A DNA stretch of 64,000 nucleotides from Methylocystis sp. IM3 (GCF_038070105.1 NZ_JBBPBZ010000002.1:1046501-1110500), one strand, 5' to 3'; positions 16,891 to 24,744 are shown, numbered from the stretch's first letter. Translations and numbers: made by a program. The notes: generated by a model from the letters alone, not told the origin.

Positions 16891-17165
16891 CGATCGGCGC
16901 GGCGGCGCGCGGCAAAGTGTAAAAAATCTACTCCAAAGCATCGCGCTCTGCCCGTCGAAGAGGCCGAATTTATTCACGCCACGCACGCATCGCATTGAAT
17001 GAACTTGTGAAAGTAGGGTGTAAAAATACTACAGACCAGCGTAGATTTTCTACTGCAAAAACAGAGGCTTGCGCTGTTTACAAGCGGGCCGATTAGTGCA
17101 TATTTATTGCTGTGGCCGATTTGTAATAGGCCGCGCAGAAGTTATTTAGCCGAGGGATTTTTCAA
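16891..17165. promoter_or_regulatory. AT-rich regulatory region with repeated words
   Basis: 275 bases without a gene. AGTGTAAAAAATCTACT at 16916-16932, GTGTAAAAATACTAC at 17018-17032 and, reversed, GTAGATTTTCTACT at 17041-17054 share the core TAAAAA-T-CTAC. Base composition is much richer in A and T than the flanks. Multiple regulator sites, or an origin with iterons, are both possible. Confidence 0.5.
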
Positions 17166-17528
17166 ATGGTCAGCAAAAAGCTGCAACGCGCGATCAACAA
17201 GCAGCGCAAAGCCTTCGACGGCTTTTTCAACCACCCCGACATCGACTGTTTGCCGCACGATCAGGCGTATAGGCTTTCGGTGGCGGAAGAATGCGCCGCT
17301 CGGAAGATTGCGACTATGGAAATGAAGAGCGATGCGGAGTTTCTTCACGCGCTTCGATACCTGACGCTTCGTGCGCGCAAGATTTGGGGCGACCCGGACA
17401 ATGGCTTTGACCTCAGCGATGTAGCTGTGCTGATCGAGCAATATCTCGGACTTTCCGACGAAGAGGCCGAAAAGGTTTTTGGCGATGCGGGAGAGGCTGC
17501 GCCGGGCGCGGCGCAGATCGCCGCCTGA
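17166..17528 (+). CDS. Hypothetical protein (120 aa)
   Basis: Soluble helical protein, no family recognised. Begins MVSKKLQRAINKQRKAFDGF; the C-terminal half has DLSDVAVLIEQYLGLSDEEA. Stands alone after the regulatory region and ahead of a strong hairpin, so it is probably monocistronic. Its promoter would lie among the repeats at 16916-17054. Confidence 0.6.
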   Translation: MVSKKLQRAINKQRKAFDGFFNHPDIDCLPHDQAYRLSVAEECAARKIATMEMKSDAEFLHALRYLTLRARKIWGDPDNGFDLSDVAVLIEQYLGLSDEEAEKVFGDAGEAAPGAAQIAA

Positions 17529-17537
17529 GATAGAAAA

Positions 17538-17563
17538 GGCCGGCCCTTATCACGGGGCCGGCC
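17538..17563 (+). terminator. Strong GC hairpin
   Basis: Perfect 9-bp GGCCGGCCC/GGGCCGGCC stem with an 8-base loop, 9 bases after the stop of the preceding gene. No T tract follows, so termination efficiency is uncertain. The 170 bases from here to the next gene show nothing else. Confidence 0.55.
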
Positions 17564-17739
17564 AGCTCCTCGGTCGCCGCCGGAAGAGAGGGGGCGCGGC
17601 AAAGCCCCCATGTGCCGATAAGAGCCCATCGCGCCGGATCAGGCAGCGCACCCGCCAGGCTCGGCGGATTTTTCACTGGCGCGTCTGCTTGCCAACAGCT
17701 AGGCTTGAGATTAGTTGACGGCGAAAGTAGGGGTTGGGG

Positions 17740-18015
17740 GTGACGGAAGCCGATAGACCAAAGAGCCTGCGGGGGTTCGCTTCGATGAGCCCCGAGCGCC
17801 GGAGTGAGATTGCCCGGATGGGCGGGAAGAGCGTTCCGGCAGCTAAGCGCGCCTATTCCCAGGATACGGAGTTAGCTGTGGCGGCTGGTCGCAAGGGAGG
17901 GTTGTCCGTCAATCCGGCCAAGAGGGCGTTCGCGAGAGACCCTGAGCTTGCTTCCAAGGCGGGAGCTAAAGGCGGCCATGCTTCGCGTGGCGGTGGGCGG
18001 CCGAAGGAGCCCTAA
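17740..18015 (+). CDS. KGG-repeat small protein
   Basis: 91 residues with three copies of a motif of the type DPE-A--AG-KGG: EIARMGGKS (about 26), VAAGRKGGLSV and SKAGAKGGHASRGG, as in YciG/GsiB-like KGG-repeat proteins. These are small hydrophilic proteins linked to stress tolerance in Enterobacteria and Bacillus; the biochemical role is unclear. The GTG start follows an AGGGG. Possibly element cargo. Confidence 0.7.
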   Translation: MTEADRPKSLRGFASMSPERRSEIARMGGKSVPAAKRAYSQDTELAVAAGRKGGLSVNPAKRAFARDPELASKAGAKGGHASRGGGRPKEP

Positions 18016-18027
18016 TATCAGGATGGG

Positions 18028-18291
18028 TTACTTAGCCTGAACCCCCGGGACCCCTTTAGGGCTGGCGCAGCAAGAATTGCGCTTACCGGTTAGCCCAAGA
18101 ACCTTACGCAGAACGCGCGCTTTCTTTCCACAGATTAGAAGTTTCCCGTTGTCGTGAATGTGCACGACGGGACCGCCATCCGCGCGAATGCGCCAACCGC
18201 GGCTAGTATCATCGCGGCTCATTTCTACCTCGAAAAGCCCCATGGCTCGGAGCTGTTCGAAAATGGCTTCGGCGCTCAGCGGCTCGGTCAC
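18028..18291 (-). CDS. Hypothetical protein (87 aa)
   Basis: N-terminal helix (SAEAIFEQLRAMGLFEVEMS) followed by beta-rich sequence (GWRIRADGGPVVHIHDNGKL) and a basic, cysteine-containing tail. No family recognised. Its ATG overlaps the stop of the IHF-like gene, so the two are co-translated; a partner role for the IHF-like subunit is possible but unproven. Confidence 0.6.
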   Translation of the reverse strand: MTEPLSAEAIFEQLRAMGLFEVEMSRDDTSRGWRIRADGGPVVHIHDNGKLLICGKKARVLRKVLGLTGKRNSCCASPKGVPGVQAK

Positions 18292-18638
18292 TGCGCCTTC
18301 GGCTTCCGAAGCCGCGCACTCAGTCCAAGGCCGTTTATCTTCTTGAGCACCAGTGGGGACGCCCTGAAGGTAACGACACGGCGCGAGGTGATCTTCGCTT
18401 CAACGCCTGTCCTCGGGTTCCTGCTCAATCTCTCGCGCTTGGCGCGAACCTTGAAATTGCCGAAGGCTCGGAGGCTGACGGTCTCGCCGCGCACCAGGGC
18501 CTCGCTAATTTCCTCCAGAGTAGCGTCAACGATATTGCGCGCATCGTCCCGCGAGATGGACGGGACAGCCCTGTGGGTGGCCTCTCGCAAATCGAGGCGC
18601 GTCAGTGTGCCTTCCGGCACGTTCTCTCCGGCCATCAT
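18288..18638 (-). CDS. IHF-alpha-like DNA-bending protein
   Basis: 116 residues of the HU/IHF family, closest to IHF alpha. It has RDDARNIVDATLEEISEALV (about 30-49), GETVSLRAFGNFKVRAKRER (about 51-70) and the DNA-inserting beta arm with SRNPRTGVEAKI, including the conserved proline. IHF bends attachment sites for tyrosine integrases and origins. An element-borne copy could replace the host subunit in integration or replication, or interfere with it. About 15 extra residues precede the usual start. Confidence 0.85.
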   Translation of the reverse strand: MMAGENVPEGTLTRLDLREATHRAVPSISRDDARNIVDATLEEISEALVRGETVSLRAFGNFKVRAKRERLSRNPRTGVEAKITSRRVVTFRASPLVLKKINGLGLSARLRKPKAQ

Positions 18639-18791
18639 TTTTCCCCCACCCTAGCCTTCGTTAGCCCTGCGCCCCTCCCGCCTGCCATCCGTACTTTCCA
18701 CAGGTTGAGTGGCAAGTGGCTGCTCTGCAAAGCTTTCCCGCGCGCCGAAGCTTCCTGCATACGCCGCGCCGCCTGTGAATGCAGGCGGCGG

Positions 18792-19013
18792 CTAGAATGG
18801 TCTGCGTCCCCGACGAGAGGAAGCGGGACCGAGGACTTTGCCCATTAGCTCCAATGCGTCCTCGGCGATTTCCTCAGGATCATCTTGCCCGTTGCATGCT
18901 CCGGTGACAGCAAGCACAGCGCGCACCAACGCGGCTTGGTCGAGGTTAATCCCGCGATCAGCGGCCATTCGAGTTGCGGCGTCGATGGCCGCGTCGATCA
19001 AATCTTGATTCAT
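18792..19013 (-). CDS. Hypothetical protein (73 aa)
   Basis: Helical acidic protein starting MNQDLIDAAIDAATRMAADR and ending in arginines (SRRGRRPF). GGAG before ATG 19013 selects this start over a longer frame from 19106. It may contain a small helix-turn-helix at INLDQAALVRAVLAVTG, but this is not firm. Same strand as, and downstream of, the XRE regulator. Confidence 0.6.
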   Translation of the reverse strand: MNQDLIDAAIDAATRMAADRGINLDQAALVRAVLAVTGACNGQDDPEEIAEDALELMGKVLGPASSRRGRRPF

Positions 19014-19053
19014 ACCGGCTCCTTCAGGCTGGCTCTCTCGAATAGCCTTGGAC

Positions 19054-19341
19054 CTATTCATCATTCTCAGCGTTGAGATCCTCGAGCGGGATCGTCCGGG
19101 CCGCATTGTCCTGCCTGACCTTTTTTAAACGCACGCCAGGCCCTTCTCCGTTTTCTTCCACGAAGATGACGCCCGCCGCTTCCAGGGCCGAGCGGATGGC
19201 CGCCGTCGCGTGACCTGGCCCTGTCGCATCGGTTTCCGCGCGCGTCACCGTATTGCGATGAACCCCGGCGCGCTCCGCTAGGTCGCGGACTGTCCAATTC
19301 AGCAGTGCCCGTGCGGCCCTGATTTGTGCGCTTGTCACCAT
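19054..19341 (-). CDS. XRE-family transcriptional regulator
   Basis: 95 residues. The N-terminal Cro/CI-type helix-turn-helix is clear: QIRAARALLNWTVRDLAERA (about 6-25), then GVHRNTVTRAET. A C-terminal tail LEAAGVIFVEENGEGPGVRL is typical of short phage-type repressors. Its own start codon overlaps one TGTCACCAT half-site, and a full inverted repeat lies 25 bases upstream, so autoregulation is very likely. Probable master repressor of the element, placed between divergent modules. Confidence 0.88.
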   Translation of the reverse strand: MVTSAQIRAARALLNWTVRDLAERAGVHRNTVTRAETDATGPGHATAAIRSALEAAGVIFVEENGEGPGVRLKKVRQDNAARTIPLEDLNAENDE

Positions 19342-19383
19342 GAAGCCGCTCTGTTATTGTGCGTGTGTCACCATAAGGTGACA
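19333..19383. promoter_or_regulatory. Operator of the XRE regulator
   Basis: TGTCACC-ATAA-GGTGACA at 19366-19383 is a perfect 7-bp inverted repeat. The half TGTCACCAT recurs at 19333-19341 across the repressor's start codon. Placement between the repressor and the rightward genes fits a CI-like switch controlling both directions. Confidence 0.7.
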
Positions 19384-19461
19384 ATAGCACAGCGCCTACC
19401 GAAACCAAAGCGAAACCGCCGCCGGGGAGGCCCTTTCCGGTGAACGCCCGAGGTTCGCCCA

Positions 19462-19632
19462 ATGGACTGGAAAACCGCCGTCACCCTTCTCGCCGCCGCG
19501 CCCTTCCAGGTGCTGGCAATCGCCTTTTTCGCGTTCGAGACGGCCGCGATTTTCGGGGCCCTCACAGCGCGGCCGAGCGCCGCCGCCTGTGGACAAGCCA
19601 AGAGAGGCGAGCCAGCACCTCCGGCCGCGTGA
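19462..19632 (+). CDS. Small membrane protein (56 aa)
   Basis: MDWKTAVTLLAAAPFQVLAI begins a frame with one transmembrane helix (about 5-33) and a polar tail. Divergent from the repressor, so it is the first rightward gene. Phage genes in this place are often host-interaction or exclusion proteins, but no family is recognised here. Confidence 0.45.
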   Translation: MDWKTAVTLLAAAPFQVLAIAFFAFETAAIFGALTARPSAAACGQAKRGEPAPPAA

Positions 19633-19732
19633 CAGATTACCGAACGCGCGTGAGCTAGCCCGGCCAGGCGAAAGCGAGAAAGCCCTCTCGTTGCTCATGC
19701 GCTCCCAAAGGGCGCTCGCGAGGGCTCGCGAT

Positions 19733-20320
19733 ATGACGAACAAGGCAGAAAAAAAATATGCGGGCGAGCTCGCCGAGCCCGTCGTCGTCCATATGCCTGC
19801 CACGGAGCAGGATATTTTCGACGCCTTGGGAGAATGCGACGCAAAGCTCCCCGCGCTAGCTAGCCATTACGGAATCGATTTGTCTGAGCTCCGTGGCCCG
19901 CTATTGCTCTGCCTGGCGTTGGCACGCGCGCATGTTCCAGGATTTCAGATCGAGCTGCGCCAGCCGATCGGGCGCCCGAAGAAGCCGGCTGCGCTCGACA
20001 TCCAGATGCTTCTACTCCTGGAAGGCGCAGCCGAGAAATACGGCGAGCGCGGAGCGAAAGCCAGGCTTGCGCGGGAACTCGCAGACCACGAAGAGCGCGC
20101 CTTAGCCAAGCGTGAAGGCCGGAGGCCAACGAAAGCCAACGCGCAAAAGATAGCGCGCACGATCCAAAATGACCTTTCGCGACTCGATAAGGGAGCAAGC
20201 CGACTCCTCGCACGCATTATTCTTGACGGGATAGAAGCCGGCAAAAGCTTGGAGCAGATCACTGAGGAAGCGCCCGAGATCATCGCCCGGCTTTCTCACG
20301 AAAAGTCACCAGAAAAATAG
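19733..20320 (+). CDS. Hypothetical protein (195 aa)
   Basis: Helical soluble protein, family not recognised. The central RPKKPAALDIQMLLLLEGA (about 82-100) and the basic region LAKREGRRPTKANAQKIART suggest nucleic acid binding. ATG 19733 was chosen; the frame is open upstream to 19589 with another ATG at residue 37 of the long form, so the start is uncertain. It lies 70 bases ahead of the AlpA-like gene. Confidence 0.6.
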   Translation: MTNKAEKKYAGELAEPVVVHMPATEQDIFDALGECDAKLPALASHYGIDLSELRGPLLLCLALARAHVPGFQIELRQPIGRPKKPAALDIQMLLLLEGAAEKYGERGAKARLARELADHEERALAKREGRRPTKANAQKIARTIQNDLSRLDKGASRLLARIILDGIEAGKSLEQITEEAPEIIARLSHEKSPEK

Positions 20321-20390
20321 GGGGCTTTATCTGTGAGACGACGCTGGCTCATCCTCGCCGTGCTTCGCAATTCTTCGAGGTTTTCAGCAG

Positions 20391-20636
20391 ATGGCGCGTC
20401 CCGAAATCACCGGCAAGAAACAGCGCGGCCCCGAGCCGTTCAGCATCGAGGAGAGGCTCGACTACGGAAGCTTTTCGGTCCGTGAGGCGCAGTCGCTCGC
20501 GGGCGTTTCGAATACGAAATTCTACAACGACGTGAAGAAGGGGCTCGTCCAAATCATCAAGAGGGGCAGCGCCTCCTCGGTCCCGGGCCCGAGCCTCAAG
20601 CGCTACATGGGCTTGGCCCAGGTCGCCGCCGCTTAG
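20391..20636 (+). CDS. AlpA-like helix-turn-helix protein
   Basis: 81 residues. The core SFSVREAQSLAGVSNTKFYN (about 27-46), followed by DVKKGLVQIIKRGSASSVPG and a final helix, is the MerR-type winged helix used by excisionases and AlpA regulators. In P4-type islands such proteins direct integrase toward excision or activate int. A good candidate for the directionality factor of this element. A GAGG stands upstream of the ATG. Confidence 0.7.
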   Translation: MARPEITGKKQRGPEPFSIEERLDYGSFSVREAQSLAGVSNTKFYNDVKKGLVQIIKRGSASSVPGPSLKRYMGLAQVAAA

Positions 20637-20700
20637 TCATAAAAAACGCCGGAGCGGCTTAGCGGGCCACGTCCGGCGCAAACTTCATTCAGGCAGACGA

Positions 20701-21366
20701 ATGAATATCCAGATTTCCCCAACCTGTCCAGCGCACCGCGGGCCTTCGAACGACATCGAAGCAGAGCGCAGCGCATGGCTCGCGAGTCTCGCCGAAAGAG
20801 CCTGCCGCATCCAGTGCGATGGAGCCACGTTAGAGCGCGCGATCCGTGCAGGTGATCCTGACGCGATCCAGAGGCGCGCCGAGAACGTTTTCGCGTCAGT
20901 AGAGGGCATTAAGGACGCGTTCAACGCGGCTTTCGACTATGGGCAACATCCGCGTGGGCCGTCGCCCGAGCTGCTCGCCGAAGCGGCGCGAGAGTACCAT
21001 AGACAACTCGGCGACCGCGTTTCACTAGCGACTGACACGCGCAATTTCAGCCAGGTCTATGAGGATGCATATCGCCGCGAACGTGCGCAACACGTCGCTT
21101 CCGAGCGGCCGGCGCGCGCCTTGCCGGCCACATGGCACGGCGTCGGAGACGAGCCCAGCCCCAAGACGCGAGCGCAGCGTGAAGCCATCAAACGCGCGTA
21201 TCCGCAGGAATGGACCGCAGGAGCCCGAGCCGGCTTCACAGGCTCTAAGGCCTATCCGCAATCATTCGCCACATGGTCCGCAGCTCGCCGTGACGCCTGG
21301 TTTGCCGGCGCCAATCAGGGACTTTGCGACCGCGTGAAAGATTTCGCCCGAAAGGAAAACGCGTGA
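20701..21366 (+). CDS. Hypothetical protein (221 aa)
   Basis: Soluble, family not recognised. Helical first half (DIEAERSAWLASLAERACRI) and a C-terminal region rich in aromatic and small residues (EWTAGARAGFTGSKAYPQSF). Its stop overlaps the GTG of the DUF3987 gene, placing it in the replication operon. An inverted repeat CGCCGGA/TCCGGCG lies just upstream, near 20650-20680. Confidence 0.6.
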   Translation: MNIQISPTCPAHRGPSNDIEAERSAWLASLAERACRIQCDGATLERAIRAGDPDAIQRRAENVFASVEGIKDAFNAAFDYGQHPRGPSPELLAEAAREYHRQLGDRVSLATDTRNFSQVYEDAYRRERAQHVASERPARALPATWHGVGDEPSPKTRAQREAIKRAYPQEWTAGARAGFTGSKAYPQSFATWSAARRDAWFAGANQGLCDRVKDFARKENA

Positions 21367-22940
21367 GCAAGCCAGAATATCTCACCGAGCAGGAATATTC
21401 CGAGCATCGCGCCAACCTGCTGCGCAATGCCTCCGTTATCCGCGTCAATGGCATGGATCACAGCAACGCGACCAAGAACTGGCCGAAGCCGAAGCCAATA
21501 CCTAATGGGCTTTTGCCGGTCATGCCGTTCCAGTTCGACTATCTTCCCGCGAGCCTTGGACCTTGGACCTCCGACATTGCCGAAAGGATGCAATGCCCGC
21601 CGGATTTTGTCGGCATCCCAGCCGTTGTTTCGCTCGGCGCGGCGCTCGGTCGCAAGATCGCGATAAGGCCACAGCGTTCGACGGACTGGACGGAAGTGCC
21701 CAACTTTTGGGGATGCATCATCGGCCGGCCTGGCGCACTCAAATCGCCTGCTATGCGTCAAGTCATCAAGCCTTTGCAGCGCCTTGAGGCCCAAGCTGAA
21801 AAGCAGGCAGAGAGCGCAATGCAGAAATATGCTGCCGATCTCGAACTCGTGAAATTTCGCAAAGATGAAGCGAAGAAAAAAGCCAAAGACGCTCTCAAAA
21901 AGGGATTATCGACAGAGGGGTTATTCAACATTGAGGAGCCCGAGCAACCGACATCGCGACGATACATTACTAATGATACAAGTTACGAGAGCCTTGGTGA
22001 AATTCTCGCCGCCAATCCGTATGGCGTTCTCGCATTCCGCGACGAACTCGTTTCTCTTCTCAAGACGCTAGATCGAGAAGAATACGCTGCCACGCGTGGG
22101 TTTTTCCTCACCGCATGGAATGGTACAGACGGTTACACGTTCGATCGTATCATTCGATGCAAGACGCGCATCGAGGCCGCTTGCCTGTCCCTTCTCGGTT
22201 CGACACAGCCCGGAAGGATTGCCGAATACATGCGGCGTGCGATCGCAGGCGGCGCGGCGGACGACGGGCTCATACAGCGGTTCAGCTTGATCTCCTGGCC
22301 GGACCAGTCGCCCGAATGGCGCGACGTTGACAGATGGCCTGATAGCGAGGCCCGGCGGGCCGCTTGGGACGCTTTCGGCAGCTTTGACAGTCTCGACCCT
22401 ATGCGTGTTGGCGCGCAGGTGGACGACTTCGACGGGCTGCCCTTTCTTCGGTTCGATGACGCCGCCCAGGAAGTCTTTGCTGGATGGCGCAATGACCTGG
22501 AGCACAGGCTGCGCGCCGGTGAGCTGCATCCGGCCCTCGAAAGCCACCTGTCCAAATACAGAAAGCTCGTCCCGAGCTTGGCGCTTGTGAACCATCTGGC
22601 GGACCATGGCGAAGGCCCTATTGCGGAGGCCGCCATCCTACGGGCGCTCGCGTTCGCCCAATACCTCGAAAGCCATGCCCGGCGCGCTTACGGCGCGGGG
22701 ACTGAGGCCGAGAGCGCCGCCGCGATGGCGATCCTATTCCGCATTCGTAACGGCGACCTCAAGGACGGCTTCACCGCCCGAGAGCTATGGCGCAACCAGT
22801 GGACAGGATTGACCGACCTGGACGCCGTGAAGGCCGGCATTGAGCTTCTCGTGGACCTCGCATGGCTCGATCAGACCGAGGCCAAGACAGGAGGACGCCC
22901 GCTCGTCAAATACGACATCAACCCCAGGGGCGAGCCGTGA
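21363..22940 (+). CDS. DUF3987-family primase/helicase-type protein
   Basis: 525 residues. Members of DUF3987 occur with primase domains in phages and islands and are thought to drive replication. Visible landmarks are VPNFWGCIIGRPGALKSPAM (about 117-136), a degenerate P-loop-like segment lacking the usual GKT, then GVLAFRDELVSLLKTLDREE (about 221-240) and GSTQPGRIAEYMRRA. A coiled, lysine-rich insertion lies around 150-190. No N-terminal zinc or TOPRIM primase domain is present, so priming may rely on another protein. GTG start, overlapping the previous stop. Confidence 0.82.
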   Translation: MSKPEYLTEQEYSEHRANLLRNASVIRVNGMDHSNATKNWPKPKPIPNGLLPVMPFQFDYLPASLGPWTSDIAERMQCPPDFVGIPAVVSLGAALGRKIAIRPQRSTDWTEVPNFWGCIIGRPGALKSPAMRQVIKPLQRLEAQAEKQAESAMQKYAADLELVKFRKDEAKKKAKDALKKGLSTEGLFNIEEPEQPTSRRYITNDTSYESLGEILAANPYGVLAFRDELVSLLKTLDREEYAATRGFFLTAWNGTDGYTFDRIIRCKTRIEAACLSLLGSTQPGRIAEYMRRAIAGGAADDGLIQRFSLISWPDQSPEWRDVDRWPDSEARRAAWDAFGSFDSLDPMRVGAQVDDFDGLPFLRFDDAAQEVFAGWRNDLEHRLRAGELHPALESHLSKYRKLVPSLALVNHLADHGEGPIAEAAILRALAFAQYLESHARRAYGAGTEAESAAAMAILFRIRNGDLKDGFTARELWRNQWTGLTDLDAVKAGIELLVDLAWLDQTEAKTGGRPLVKYDINPRGEP

Positions 22941-23281
22941 CCGACTACCTCGCGCGGCTCCGGGCACTCAATCGTGAAAAGCATATACCCCAAGAACCGC
23001 CATTACTGCCAAAAGGGTCTTTTGACAGCTCTGGCAGTGACGCAGGTATAGGCTTTTCAAAATCGCAGTCTGCTTTTGGCAGTAATGGCAGTGAGCCCGG
23101 TAGGGGCTTTTTAAAAAACGATGCTGCCGGTTTCAGCCCGCCGACAGGCTATGAGCCCCACCAATGCGCCACATGTGGGAGCCAGCACGCTCTGTTCGGT
23201 ATCGGCTGGACCGTCGCCAACCCATCCGCAGCGAAATGGTTCTGCGGCGCATGCAGACCTCATCGGAGCGCCACCCAATGA
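22937..23281 (+). CDS. Small CxxC protein of the replication operon
   Basis: 114 residues with two CxxC pairs, CATCGSQH (about 77) and WFCGACRPH (about 101), likely one zinc site. The region 20-60 is low-complexity (SFDSSGSDAGIGF, SAFGSNGSEPGRGF), and its DNA carries repeated TGGCAGT/TGCCAAAAG words, so the DNA itself may serve as a replication or binding site. GTG start overlapping the primase-type gene's stop; its own stop overlaps the next ATG. Confidence 0.65.
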   Translation: MTDYLARLRALNREKHIPQEPPLLPKGSFDSSGSDAGIGFSKSQSAFGSNGSEPGRGFLKNDAAGFSPPTGYEPHQCATCGSQHALFGIGWTVANPSAAKWFCGACRPHRSATQ

Positions 23282-23775
23282 CATGCTTCGCCCTCATCAC
23301 CGGCATTCTCTCCCGCGCCCCCGAGCGCCGCGTCGGAAAAAGTGGCAAGCCATATTTCATTGCGACCCTGAAAGCCAAAGACGGCGACGGCTTCACGTTC
23401 TGGCGAATTACAGTCTTTAGCGAGTCGGCCGGCGAAGAGCTCATGCAGCTCGGCGAAGGCGACGCCGTGTCCGCGCAGGGCGCCATGAAGGCTGAGCTCT
23501 ACCGGCCCGAAGGCGGCGAGGCGCGCATCAGTTTGTCGATGGTCGCGGATGCGATCCTGCCAGCCAAGCGCAAGAGGGAACGCAAAGACCAGGGCGAGGA
23601 CGAGCCGCAGCGCCAGACCCAAGCGGCCCGGGCGAGTGATTGGAGAGCCAGAGAAGGGCGCCGTAGGTCCCTCGCAGAGCAGGCCGGGAACGGCGGGACA
23701 GCACACGGTTACGGCCACCAGCCTCGGCATTGGGGCGGATCAACCGAGCCGGAACTCGATGACCCTCCCTTCTGA
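23278..23775 (+). CDS. OB-fold, SSB-like protein
   Basis: 165 residues. Residues 1-95 show the single-stranded-DNA-binding layout: ALITGILSRAPERRVGKSGK, FWRITVFSESAGEEL, GDAVSAQGAMKAELYR. The rest is a disordered charged tail that ends DDPPF. The acidic end resembles the SSB C-terminal tip (DDIPF) that recruits replication partners. Translationally coupled within the replication operon. Consistent with autonomous replication of the element. Confidence 0.78.
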   Translation: MTCFALITGILSRAPERRVGKSGKPYFIATLKAKDGDGFTFWRITVFSESAGEELMQLGEGDAVSAQGAMKAELYRPEGGEARISLSMVADAILPAKRKRERKDQGEDEPQRQTQAARASDWRAREGRRRSLAEQAGNGGTAHGYGHQPRHWGGSTEPELDDPPF

Positions 23776-23787
23776 TCGGAGCAGACC

Positions 23788-24042
23788 ATGCCGACAAGAC
23801 TTCTGACACCACGCGGCGACCTCGACCGGCAAGCCGTCATGGCTGACGCGCACAAACGCTATCGCGAGGGCCAGCGTCTTCGTCTCGGTTGGTCCTTCGC
23901 GCAATGCCTCGCAACAGCACAGGCCGCCGCAAAAATTCAGCGCAACGAGACGATTATGGAGGCCATCAGGTGGCGCGTTTTGAATACGGACCTCACCCCG
24001 AAAAGCGCCAAATCCTGCGCGCGATCAAAAAGGGCGAGATGA
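23788..24042 (+). CDS. Hypothetical protein (84 aa)
   Basis: Basic, helical protein; KRYREGQRLRLGWSFAQCLA lies at about 26-45. Its last 73 bases overlap the next gene in another frame. No family recognised. Confidence 0.5.
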   Translation: MPTRLLTPRGDLDRQAVMADAHKRYREGQRLRLGWSFAQCLATAQAAAKIQRNETIMEAIRWRVLNTDLTPKSAKSCARSKRAR

Positions 24043-24206
24043 CAATTCCGCAGGCCGCGCGTCGGTTCGAGCTGCCAATCGGCGGCGTTGTCACCATGAT
24101 GCGCGCCGCAGGAATGAAAATCCCCGAAGAATTTTCCAAGCCCCGCAGAGAGCGCAGTCCCGAGCCGCTTTCGCGCGCCTCAATGGGGAAGCTCAAAGAC
24201 AGATAA
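23970..24206 (+). CDS. Small helix-turn-helix protein (78 aa)
   Basis: GTG 23970 follows a GGAGG at good spacing, lying inside the preceding gene. KKGEMTIPQAARRFELPIGG (about 20-39) is a plausible helix-turn-helix with a basic tail after it. Last gene of the replication operon; might regulate it. Confidence 0.6.
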   Translation: MARFEYGPHPEKRQILRAIKKGEMTIPQAARRFELPIGGVVTMMRAAGMKIPEEFSKPRRERSPEPLSRASMGKLKDR

Positions 24207-24232
24207 TAGCGAGCGATACAGCTCAGATACGG

Positions 24233-24247
24233 TTAACAAATAGTTAA
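24233..24247. promoter_or_regulatory. CtrA box on the element
   Basis: TTAACAAATAGTTAA, an exact TTAA-N7-TTAA that is also symmetrical (GTTAAC at both ends). It lies 144 bases before the small secreted protein at 24391 and after the replication operon. This would put an element gene under the host's cell-cycle regulator. The motif is exact; binding is inferred. Confidence 0.6.
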
Positions 24248-24390
24248 CGTCTGTGCGAAGCCGCACATCCTGAATGGGACATATGTGCGACAACACACAA
24301 CATCGAAGCGCTCTACCAAGGCGACTTCGAGGCCCTTCCGAGAAGGTTCCTACCAAGAGACTTTCGAGGATCAACGCGTGGAGAAATAAA

Positions 24391-24681
24391 ATGTATACTT
24401 TTCGCAACATCACCTTTTCGGCGCTGGTTAGCATCCCGTTCGTTATGGCGCTTACCCCGAGTGCTAATGCTTGTGGCTTCTTTGGTTGCATCGCCAACCA
24501 GATCGTTCCTGGTTCCGGGGATGTGGGAGACGCCGTGAATGACAGCTTGGGCCGTCCCGTCGACCATGTTGTCAATTACGGGGCTGGCGTTGTCACCGGC
24601 GTCATCACTGAGAACCCGGCTGCCGGCGCGGCGGTGACCGAAGGGCTGGAGACGTATGACCAGATGCGGCGCGGCGAGTGA
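24391..24681 (+). CDS. Small secreted glycine-rich protein (96 aa)
   Basis: GTGGAGAAATAAA precedes the ATG. Signal peptide at 1-27 (FSALVSIPFVMALTPSANA), then a mature part beginning CGFFGCIANQIVPGSGDVGD and continuing with GAGVVTGVITENPAAGAAV. The paired cysteines and glycine/alanine helices could make a small membrane-active or cell-surface peptide, but no family is recognised. It has its own upstream region with a CtrA box and its own terminator, so it is an independent unit and likely cargo. Confidence 0.7.
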   Translation: MYTFRNITFSALVSIPFVMALTPSANACGFFGCIANQIVPGSGDVGDAVNDSLGRPVDHVVNYGAGVVTGVITENPAAGAAVTEGLETYDQMRRGE

Positions 24682-24716
24682 TTTGGCGCACAGCCAAGAT
24701 TTCTCAAATCCTTTAG

Positions 24717-24744
24717 AAGGCTCTCCATAAGGGGAGCCTTTTAT
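24717..24744 (+). terminator. Rho-independent terminator
   Basis: AAGGCTCTCC, ATAA loop, GGGGAGCCTT with one T-G pair, followed by TT. Ends the secreted-protein transcript 35 bases after its stop. Confidence 0.8.
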
